The notes beneath the pieces are model-generated. The model was not told where the DNA came from, searched no databases, and saw only the letters and a list, made by a program, of their open reading frames with translations. From NCBI RefSeq assembly GCF_001611555.1, contig NZ_LSGP01000017.1:434001-498000 (forward strand): a stretch of 64,000 nucleotides of DNA, in the 5' to 3' direction. Every line of letters starts with the position of its first letter. Position 1 is the first letter of the stretch. Source of the stretch: Anaerosporomusa subterranea (GTDB lineage Bacteria > Bacillota > Negativicutes > Sporomusales > Acetonemataceae). Position numbers and translations under genes: made by a program. Shown here piece by piece: positions 17,131 through 23,565 of the stretch.

Positions 17131-17224
17131 CGATGTTTCGATGGATCGAGGTCAGTACACACTCCGTCGCTTCGCGCCATCCCTCTCAAGAGGGGAATCT
17201 GGTTTTCCCTCTACGCTCTAAGTC

Positions 17225-17347
17225 GCTGAGCGTTCAGAGGCCTCAGATGCTAGGCGCGACGAGCATGCGACCGGAGTCGTACTGGAAGTACGTCGATGGG
17301 AGCAAGCGCAGGAGTAACAACGCAGATGAGGTCTCTGGGCGCTCAGC
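17225..17347. repeat. Family A hairpin element, copy 3
   Basis: Arms GCTGAGCG..CAGAG (from 17225) and CTCTG..CGCTCAGC (to 17347) pair over about 20 bases with three mismatches. The core (17231-17328) is a near-exact reverse complement of copy 4's core (17768-17860). The right end supplies the first base of the stop codon of the minus-strand gene at 17347. Confidence 0.75.
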
Positions 17348-17655
17348 TAACGGCAGTGAGGGCACATTCCCCGGTGCCCATGATAATCAGACTCTCGACC
17401 GCAGCGCGGGCAGACCTTATACAGACGGTACATACAGACTCGATACAGTTTGTATTGACAAGTGAAGGTCTTTACACATTCTTTCTCCATCTTGCAGTCG
17501 ATTTTAGGCGGGCAGTCACAGTCCATGCCGCCCATACCCATGCCCATACCCATACCCATACCATACATATCCATTCCCGTTTCCATGCCTTCGTACTCCA
17601 TGTCATTGCAGCATTTCGAAGCCCACTTCGGACTAGAAGTATCACCGTATTTCAC
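17347..17655 (-). CDS. Met/Gly-rich, Cys-rich small protein with C-terminal CxxC pairs
   Basis: 102 residues, GTG start with ATAGGAGGA upstream. A Gly-Met repeat spans residues 30-44 (alternating GM). Twelve cysteines follow two at 15-16: CDC at 46-48, then 54, 60, 66 and 74. A zinc-ribbon-like end carries C82-x2-C85 and C98-x2-C101 (CPRCG, CPHC). Basic/aromatic residues lie between. The pattern suggests soft-metal (copper, zinc) or thiol chemistry; spore-coat-like low-complexity proteins are an alternative. I recognise no family. Inverted family A copies lie on both sides. Confidence 0.7.
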   Translation of the reverse strand: MKYGDTSSPKWASKCCNDMEYEGMETGMDMYGMGMGMGMGMGGMDCDCPPKIDCKMEKECVKTFTCQYKLYRVCMYRLYKVCPRCGRESDYHGHRGMCPHCR

Positions 17656-17747
17656 AGGCCAATCCTCCTATAGCAATTTTCGCCGGCAATCACGGTTTGC
17701 CGGACTCACTATACTATATGAAAGAAACCATAAAAATGTTATGTATA

Positions 17748-17932
17748 GATTTTTGGCGTTAATATACCCCATCTGCGTTACTTCAGCCTCCTGCGCTTGC
17801 TCCCTTCGACGTACTTCCAGTACGACTCCGGTCGCATGCTTGTCGCGCCTAGTGATGCTATTTAATCTGCAGCTTCAGGTTGCCATGATTCTCATAGAGA
17901 ACAACACCTGGGGCATCTGAACGCCAAAAATC
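17748..17932. repeat. Family A hairpin element, copy 4
   Basis: Perfect 13-base terminal arms GATTTTTGGCGTT (17748-17760) and AACGCCAAAAATC (17920-17932). Inside are CATCTGCGTTACTTC and the ACGTACTTCCAGTACGA hairpin. A-run and T-run at the tips give it the form of a bidirectional terminator with the element in its loop. Confidence 0.8.
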
Positions 17933-18012
17933 GGCGAGTTGTAAAATATCGATTTCTGACCGGAAGCAATATATTTCGGTTACGCTAAGAGTCTACTTCT
18001 GTCTACATTCCC

Positions 18013-18166
18013 GATGTTTCAGCCACGGGTGAAACGAGTCGTCCTTCGCTCTCCGTTCCCAGTCCCCTGATGTTTCAGCTATGCTGAAACATCGTTCTCC
18101 GCTCGTCTTGTTTTCCTTTCGACCCCCAGCCTAGCCCTCTCGATGTTTCAGCCGCTGCTGAAACGA
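18013..18166. repeat. Three short hairpins in a pyrimidine-rich tract
   Basis: GATGTTTCAGC..GAAAC hairpins at 18013-18036, 18069-18093 (perfect, 11-base arms with a three-base loop) and 18142-18165 (GTTTCAGC/GCTGAAAC). The spacers are 33-50 bases and strongly C/T-rich. The 17933-18227 stretch holds no gene. Unequal spacing and palindromic units argue against a CRISPR array. Confidence 0.65.
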
Positions 18167-18227
18167 GCATCTCTCCGTCTCGTCTCTCTCCGTCGTCTAC
18201 CCCGTTAACGTTTCCCGCCGTTCGCCT

Positions 18228-18353
18228 CTAGGCCGCTGAGAAGGGTTCAGATGCTAGGAAGCCGCATAAGCCCAGCCGCGACGCGTACTTGATGTACGCT
18301 AGCAATGGGCTTATGCGGCTAACAACGCAGATGGGTCCTTATCAGCGGCCTAG
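18228..18353. repeat. Family A hairpin element, copy 5
   Basis: Perfect 12-base arms CTAGGCCGCTGA (18228-18239) and TCAGCGGCCTAG (18342-18353). An inner palindrome GCCGCATAAGCCCA/TGGGCTTATGCGGC surrounds the GCGTACTTGATGTACGC hairpin. The right arm contains the TAG stop codon of the minus-strand gene ending at 18350. Confidence 0.8.
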
Positions 18354-19189
18354 TGGTGAACGGAAAAGCCCCGCCCCATGACTTCGGCAGCATCCTGCAC
18401 AATCATAAACGCATTCGGGTCTACTTTTTCAACGATAAATTTGATTCGGGCGATCTGGGTTAGGGTGACCACGACGAATACCACTTTTTTGTCATTACGA
18501 GTATAGGCGCCTTCGCCTTTCAGAAAGGTTACCCCACGCCCAATTTCATTTAAAATGGCGGCAGCTATTTCCTCTGATAGGTCAGATATAATCAGAATAG
18601 TTTTCTTGCGATTAAAGCCTTCAATGACCTTGTCAGTGACAGAGGAGCCAATGAACATCGAGATCAAGGTATACATCGCCGGCTTCAATCCAAATAAAAA
18701 GGCGGCTACTGCCATAACAACCAAATTAATCGAGAAACTCACAAAGCCTATATTATAGGAATAGTATTTTTTCACAATGACGGCGATAATGTCAGTGCCG
18801 CCCGTGCTGCCGCCAACGCGGAAGATAATTCCCGATCCGATTCCGGAAATAACACCGCCGAAGACAGCAGCCAAAATGATGTCATCTACGAGATTCATGT
18901 TTGCCAAGAATCTCGTTGCGTCAATCGATAGAGAAAAGACAGCCAGCCCGTAAAGTGCACCAATAAGGAATTCACGATCAAGCAGTTTGTAGCCCAGATA
19001 GAATACAGGGATATTGCCAATGGCGACCAGCAGGCCAATCGGCCAATTGAATAAGAAATAGAAAATCATTGCGACTCCGGAGATTCCGCCGCTCAACATA
19101 TGATGCGGTACCAGGAACGCATTGATCCCAGCTCCACAGATGATGCTGCCCAAACCCACTAGCGCATAGCGCCAAATTTTTTGTTGCAT
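18350..19189 (-). CDS. YitT family membrane protein (DUF161 + DUF2179)
   Basis: 279 residues. Five to six hydrophobic helices in the first 200 residues carry family motifs HHMLSGGISGVAMI, FRVGGSTGGTDIIA and GLKPAMYTLIS. A C-terminal cytoplasmic DUF2179 domain (about 200-279, RKKTILIISDL to MIVQDAAEVMGRGF) follows. The family's function is not established; transporters of small solutes have been suggested. ATG at 19189 has AGGAGGCG upstream, so the longer frame to 19393 is rejected. The stop lies in a family A arm. Confidence 0.88.
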   Translation of the reverse strand: MQQKIWRYALVGLGSIICGAGINAFLVPHHMLSGGISGVAMIFYFLFNWPIGLLVAIGNIPVFYLGYKLLDREFLIGALYGLAVFSLSIDATRFLANMNLVDDIILAAVFGGVISGIGSGIIFRVGGSTGGTDIIAVIVKKYYSYNIGFVSFSINLVVMAVAAFLFGLKPAMYTLISMFIGSSVTDKVIEGFNRKKTILIISDLSEEIAAAILNEIGRGVTFLKGEGAYTRNDKKVVFVVVTLTQIARIKFIVEKVDPNAFMIVQDAAEVMGRGFSVHH

Positions 19190-19241
19190 TTTCGCCTCCT
19201 GAATGATTGTCATTATCGTCATCGTTTCGGCATTCTTCATA

Positions 19242-19269
19242 AGTATATCATAGCTGTTAGTCAGACTAA
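19242..19269 (-). promoter_or_regulatory. Possible sigma-A promoter of the YitT gene
   Basis: Minus strand: weak -35 TTAGTC (19269-19264), 16-base spacer, -10 TATACT (19247-19242) with TGA extension. Confidence 0.45.
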
Positions 19270-19374
19270 AATGCAATAGCCGCCCCTGAATTTGGCAATT
19301 TGGGCTTTTTTCTGCACATGAATTCTGGCATCCGCATATATATAAACAGAAACTGATAAAGGGGGGAATTATGT

Positions 19375-20043
19375 ATGGAAGATACTCGCGCAAACGTGAA
19401 TAACTGTGTGCTGGGCGTTCAGGCCGGCCCGATTATCGTCCGCCAGGTTATTGGTGAAAGAACGAAGCAGAAAGTTCTCGACATTCATGTTGTCGTTCCT
19501 GAAAGAAAACCTTCTATTGAGCAAATTATAGACGTGTTTGTAAAAGATGTCGAAGTACTGAACGTAGAAGTAATTACTGACAAGGTTATCGTTCGCGGCG
19601 AATTCGAAATTAAAGCAATCTATGTTGCCGACCTGCCTGATCAGCCGGTGCATGCGGTTGAAATCAAACACTACAAATGGACGCAAGATATTGAAATTCC
19701 GGGTGCCCGCCGTGGTATGGACGCTGATGCCAGCGTTGTTGTCGAATTCGTCGACTATGATGTGGATCACCACACTCGGGCGTATAAGCACAAATACGGC
19801 AGCCATGACGATGACGATTGTGATGACCATGGCAACGATTGCGATGATCATGACCACGACTGCAACGATCACGACCACGACTGCAACGATCACAATGATA
19901 ACTGCAACGATCATCACCACCACCATCGTGTTTGTCGGGAATTTGATGTTTCCGTTGTGCTAAAAATCACCGCGAAAGTCTTGGCTGACCGTGAAGTCAC
20001 TTTCAATGCGGGGGCCACACTTCCGACCACTCCGAAGGGATAA
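19375..20043 (+). CDS. SPOCS-domain (DUF3794) protein with His/Asp/Cys-rich insert
   Basis: 222 residues. A SipL/SPOCS (DUF3794) domain spans about 20-130, with KVLDIHVVVPERKPSIEQIIDV, VITDKVIVRGEFEIKAIYVADL and FVDYDVDH. It is interrupted by a low-complexity block at about residues 143-184 made of repeated D-C-N-D-H-D-H units, after which the last beta strands resume (FDVSVVLKITAKVLADREV). SPOCS domains occur in spore morphogenesis proteins such as SipL. The insert looks like a multivalent metal-binding stretch. The start has AAAGGGGGG upstream. The next gene is a paralogue. Confidence 0.82.
   Translation: MEDTRANVNNCVLGVQAGPIIVRQVIGERTKQKVLDIHVVVPERKPSIEQIIDVFVKDVEVLNVEVITDKVIVRGEFEIKAIYVADLPDQPVHAVEIKHYKWTQDIEIPGARRGMDADASVVVEFVDYDVDHHTRAYKHKYGSHDDDDCDDHGNDCDDHDHDCNDHDHDCNDHNDNCNDHHHHHRVCREFDVSVVLKITAKVLADREVTFNAGATLPTTPKG
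19801..19925 (+). repeat. Coding tandem repeats for the His/Asp/Cys block
   Basis: Imperfect 21-base units (GACTGCAACGATCACGACCAC) repeat about five times and encode the D-C-N-D-H-D-H peptide. Unit number is probably variable between strains (inference from tandem structure). Confidence 0.7.
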
Positions 20044-20084
20044 GGCGCTTTCCCAAAATCCAGAGAAAAGGGGGGGAAATATCT

Positions 20085-21071
20085 GTGAGCGATAATGATA
20101 ACATCAGACAAAGCTCGGGGTCGACGACTTGCACTACTGATACAGTGACCTCCATGGCTGGTGTGGGCACTGCCGAAAGCGCTGAGCTCGTTTGCGGCTG
20201 CCCAGAACCGGGGCCTGAGAAAATCGAGGTTGAGCAAGTACTTGGCGCTAAAATGGCCCAGAGAGTCGTCGAATTCGATATGATTGTACCAGCGCAAAAA
20301 CCACCAATTGAGCAGGTTATCGATGTCTATGTTAAAGACGTCGAATGCGACAGCATCGATGTGATTCCAGATAAAGTCATCATCCGTGGCCATTTAGAAG
20401 TAAAGGTCATGTATGTGGCTGATCTGCCAAATCAACCAGTGCATGCTTTTGAAAAGCAACATATTCGGTTTACCCGTGATATCGAGATTGATGGTGCCGA
20501 GCCGGGGATGAAAGCGACGGCAGATATCCAGGTCGAGTTTGTGGACTATGATTTTGAATGCTTTGACCATGACCATGATCATGATCAACGCAAAGTCCAC
20601 GTTACGATTGTACTTAGATTCTGGGCGCGTGTGGTCACCACGACTGAAATGGATGTATATGCGCTAACGCCGGTGGATCAGATTGGTCAACCAATCGAAA
20701 AGACCACTTCGGCCTCAACCTTTAACAGCGATTCCGTGTCTGCAGCCAGCACTGGCGGCGGAAAGATCGAGGCATTTGGCGTGGAAAATGTTCTAGTAAC
20801 CGGACCGGAAGTAATGCCCATGGTTCCGACCGCAGGCACTCAGGCCGTTGTGTCCGGTACGGCCACTGTTACCGGTTCCTCAGTCAATGTTCGTACCGGT
20901 CCAGGCACGAATTTCCCGGTTGTCACCAAGGTGAATAAGGGCGAAACAGTCACACTCAGAGATCAGGCCTTTGGCTGGAACCGCGTTATCCTTAGTGACG
21001 GAACAACTACAGGCTGGATCGCAAGCTGGCTGTTAAGCTCCGGCGGAGCGCCAACAAACGCAAAAGGTTAA
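20085..21071 (+). CDS. SPOCS-domain (DUF3794) protein with C-terminal bacterial SH3 domain
   Basis: 328 residues. A Ser/Thr-rich N-terminus is followed by a SPOCS domain (about 55-190) closely related to the preceding gene (QRVVEFDMIVPAQKPPIEQ, VIPDKVIIRGHLEVKVMYVADL). A short HDHDHDQ insert sits where its paralogue has the long metal-like block. A linker leads to an SH3b domain (about 260-325, GSSVNVRTGPGTNFPVV ... GWIASWLLSS), which usually binds peptidoglycan. SipL pairs SPOCS with LysM; SPOCS plus SH3b suggests an analogous wall- or cortex-linked spore protein. GTG start with AGGGGGGAAA upstream. Confidence 0.82.
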   Translation: MSDNDNIRQSSGSTTCTTDTVTSMAGVGTAESAELVCGCPEPGPEKIEVEQVLGAKMAQRVVEFDMIVPAQKPPIEQVIDVYVKDVECDSIDVIPDKVIIRGHLEVKVMYVADLPNQPVHAFEKQHIRFTRDIEIDGAEPGMKATADIQVEFVDYDFECFDHDHDHDQRKVHVTIVLRFWARVVTTTEMDVYALTPVDQIGQPIEKTTSASTFNSDSVSAASTGGGKIEAFGVENVLVTGPEVMPMVPTAGTQAVVSGTATVTGSSVNVRTGPGTNFPVVTKVNKGETVTLRDQAFGWNRVILSDGTTTGWIASWLLSSGGAPTNAKG

Positions 21072-21076
21072 AGGGC

Positions 21077-21106
21077 AGACCGCGGTGGAAGCCGCGGTCT
21101 TTTGTT
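21077..21106 (+). terminator. Intrinsic terminator after the SPOCS pair
   Basis: AGACCGCGG (21077-21085) / CCGCGGTCT (21092-21100), six-base loop, then TTTGTT. Confidence 0.85.
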
Positions 21107-21143
21107 AAGCAAATAAAATTAAGAGTTCACGAAGAGGATGAGG

Positions 21144-21274
21144 AAACGTCTTCCGCAGAGGGCGCAGAGTACAACAGCGGTCACAGAGAATGTAGCAGAG
21201 GATGCCGCGATAATAATTAATATTTTTTATACTCTGTTTCCTCTGTGTGTCCTCCTTTACTCTGTGGAAACGTT
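21144..21274. repeat. Family B palindromic repeat, copy 6
   Basis: AAACGTCTTCCGCAGAGG, GCGCAGAGT units on the left; TCCTCTGTGTG, TACTCTGTGGAAACGTT on the right; A/T-rich centre near 21215-21230. The long frame through it is chance. Confidence 0.7.
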
Positions 21275-21443
21275 CTCCTTCTTGCTGGCTTGGAATTTGT
21301 CACCCTTCGTGCTCTCTTTACCACTCCGTGGAATGGTGCCCCGTATTTCCAAACGTAGCAGTTTTCTTATTAGCAATGCTACGCCTGAAGCATATACTGA
21401 ACTGTACGGCGCCGCTAAACCTGGCGCTGATTCGGAGGGTAGA

Positions 21444-22214
21444 ATGTTAACAGCAGTAACCCATTTGAAGCCTGTGGGCAGGGGCGTTACCGCCCCGCAT
21501 TTATTTACCGCTGATGACGGTGAAACCTATGTAGTCAAGTTTCAAGCCAATAAGATTGGCCCCAAAGTGCTGGTTAATGAATTGCTAGCAGCCAAATTGG
21601 GTGAGCGATGGCAACTGTGTTTTCCGCCAAGTGGCCTAATTTACCTTAGTCAGAAAGTTGTAAACCAAGAGTATTATTTGTCTCAACGAGTTCAGGCTGG
21701 AGTCCACTTTGCATCCCGGTTTTTGCCGAGTTGCCGTTATCTTAATCGCTTTCTATTACACAAAGCAGTGAACAAACCCGATATGGCTGGAGTGATGTTG
21801 TTTGACCATCTGTTTCATAATGTGGATCGCACCCACAATCCGCGAAACCTGCTGATTCGCCAAGAAACAGACGGCTGGCGGCTGTATGCCATTGACCATT
21901 CGCATCTGTTCTACCGTGGCAAATGGACGCCTGAGTCATTAAATAAATTATTGACAATCATATCGATCAATTGCCAACGCTCATTCGGCGTTTTGTTAAA
22001 ACATTATCTTCAAGCAGACGACTTTTTGCCTTGCTTGCAGAAAATCGAGGCAACCAGTGATGCCGACTTTGCGGAAATGGTCAATGAAATACCCCAGGAA
22101 TGGCTTCCCGGGGCTGAGGAGCGTGAGCTGCTTACCAATTGGCTTTGCCAGCGGCGCGGCTATGCAGCTGAGATAGCCGATCAGCTATGTAGGCTGACTA
22201 GCCCTCATCTCTAA
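21444..22214 (+). CDS. HipA-like kinase family protein
   Basis: About 256 residues resembling the HipA_2-type protein-kinase-like family. It has an N-terminal G-rich loop (LKPVGRGVTAPH), a candidate ATP-binding Lys in TYVVKFQAN, a catalytic-loop-like DHLFHNVDRTHNPRNLL (Asp and Asn conserved), and a metal-binding-like YAIDHSHLF. No HipB antitoxin is adjacent, so toxin-antitoxin function is not indicated. ATG at 21444 has GGAGGG four bases upstream; the frame extends back to 21138 only through the family B repeat. It overlaps the convergent L,D-transpeptidase by 17 bases. Confidence 0.72.
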   Translation: MLTAVTHLKPVGRGVTAPHLFTADDGETYVVKFQANKIGPKVLVNELLAAKLGERWQLCFPPSGLIYLSQKVVNQEYYLSQRVQAGVHFASRFLPSCRYLNRFLLHKAVNKPDMAGVMLFDHLFHNVDRTHNPRNLLIRQETDGWRLYAIDHSHLFYRGKWTPESLNKLLTIISINCQRSFGVLLKHYLQADDFLPCLQKIEATSDADFAEMVNEIPQEWLPGAEERELLTNWLCQRRGYAAEIADQLCRLTSPHL

Positions 22215-22617
22215 TCAATACTGGCGTACCTAATCGAACAAAACCAAACAATTCTTCCACATGTGCATTGTGCATGCGAATGCAGCCATTTGAGACCAAC
22301 TGACCGATTAGCCATGGCCGATTGGTGCCATGAATGCCATATGCATCAAAGTTTAGCCCCATCCAACGGGACCCAAGAACTCCTCCCGGATGGGGAATTT
22401 TTGTGGCAATGGCATAATTGCCGAGCGGCGTTGGGGTTGCAGGTTTGCCAAGTGCAACTGGATAGGTGCGGATTGGTGAATTGCCGCTGAGCAGTGTCAA
22501 AGAACGGCGCGATTTTACAATCAAAATCGTGGGCTGTTGTATAACAGCCCGGTTAGCTTCCAGCGAACGTTCGGTTTGTTCGACATCCCATTCGTGTCCT
22601 AGCATACGGACAAGCAT
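22198..22617 (-). CDS. L,D-transpeptidase (YkuD family)
   Basis: 139 residues, almost only the catalytic domain. The signature is HGTNRPWLIGQLVSNGCIRMHN, with His96, Ser109, Cys112 and Arg114 in family positions. YkuD enzymes make 3-3 peptidoglycan cross-links. No signal peptide, membrane anchor or LysM is visible, which is unusual for an enzyme acting outside the membrane. Mother-cell or spore-coat action during sporulation is one explanation (inference). AAAGGAGGT precedes the ATG at 22617. Confidence 0.88.
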   Translation of the reverse strand: MLVRMLGHEWDVEQTERSLEANRAVIQQPTILIVKSRRSLTLLSGNSPIRTYPVALGKPATPTPLGNYAIATKIPHPGGVLGSRWMGLNFDAYGIHGTNRPWLIGQLVSNGCIRMHNAHVEELFGFVRLGTPVLIRDEG

Positions 22618-22737
22618 ATGAATACCTCCTTTTCAGGATCGCGTTTGCATACGCAGAATACTATATGTATAAATCTGTATAAATGTTATGAGTCTATGGC
22701 AAAAATAGCTGTGTATGCAGTTGAGAAGGAGAAACCG

Positions 22738-23553
22738 ATGAGCAAAGACAAGGTTGCAGGCAATCTGCTAATTATTGGGGGAAATGAGGACAAAAAAGGT
22801 AAGTGCAAGATACTAAAGCGCTTTGTCGAGATGGCAGGAGGGCGAGACGCGAGAATTGCCGTGCTTACCACCGCGACAGAATTTCCGCATGAGGTGGGGA
22901 ATGAGTATCGAAGCCTGTTTCTAGAGATTGGCGCCGAAGCGGCGACCGTTATTTATATCGATGACCGTGATACAGCTAATGACAAAAATAAAGCTCGAAA
23001 TATTCTTGACTCGACAGGGGTATTTATCACTGGCGGTGATCAACTGCGCTTGACCAGCATTCTTGGCGGCTCGGAATCTGATGCCGCGATTCGCCAGGCT
23101 TACTTAAGTGGCACAGTGATCGCCGGCACGAGTGCTGGCGCTTCTGTCATGAGTGACACAATGATTGTTGGCGGAGATTCAAGTGATACCCCGAAAAAAT
23201 CCCATCTGGGCATGGCTCACGGTATGGGCTTGCTGCAGGAAGTTGTGATCGACCAGCATTTTGCGCAACGCGGACGAATCAACCGGATTTTAGCTGCGGT
23301 GGCGCAGAATCCACTGATTATTGGAGTAGGCATTGATGAGGATACAGCAATCGTTGTGTCGCCAGATGAGAAGTTTGAGGTCATTGGCTCACAGACGGTG
23401 ACAATTGCGGACGGCAGAAATATCATCTATTCCAACATTTCCGAATCCAAACCATCCGATCCGTTGGCATTGACCAATGTAATTTTGCATGTTCTTCCAG
23501 AAGGATATGGATATGATCTTAAACGGCGAATGACTTATATTTGCGGCGAGTGA
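22738..23553 (+). CDS. cphB: Cyanophycinase
   Basis: 271-residue serine exopeptidase of family S51, which releases beta-Asp-Arg dipeptides from cyanophycin. The nucleophile motif GTSAGAS puts Ser at 132, and IDQHF places Asp172 and His174, the positions of the well-studied cyanobacterial enzyme; GGDQ supplies Gln102. The start is ATG 22738 with AAGGAG (22726-22731); the frame open to 22618 is not used. It is followed 12 bases later by cyanophycin synthetase, so polymer breakdown and synthesis are co-transcribed. Confidence 0.94.
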   Translation: MSKDKVAGNLLIIGGNEDKKGKCKILKRFVEMAGGRDARIAVLTTATEFPHEVGNEYRSLFLEIGAEAATVIYIDDRDTANDKNKARNILDSTGVFITGGDQLRLTSILGGSESDAAIRQAYLSGTVIAGTSAGASVMSDTMIVGGDSSDTPKKSHLGMAHGMGLLQEVVIDQHFAQRGRINRILAAVAQNPLIIGVGIDEDTAIVVSPDEKFEVIGSQTVTIADGRNIIYSNISESKPSDPLALTNVILHVLPEGYGYDLKRRMTYICGE

Positions 23554-23565
23554 AGAGGTGCACCT

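Noticed and set aside
17296-17673. Plus-strand open frames over the Met/Gly/Cys gene
   Set aside because: Antisense shadows with His-Thr and Pro-Ile repeats and no ribosome site, while the minus-strand gene has a good one.
18013-18166. Possible CRISPR array (three repeats with spacers)
   Set aside because: Units are palindromes with differing arms and loops, spacing is unequal (56 and 73 bases), and no cas gene is near.
19369-19926. Minus-strand Val/Ile-rich open frame
   Set aside because: It is the antisense of the His/Asp-rich repeats in the SPOCS gene; no ribosome site.
21138-21443. N-terminal extension of the HipA-like protein with membrane segments
   Set aside because: It is the translation of a family B repeat; ATG 21444 has GGAGGG.
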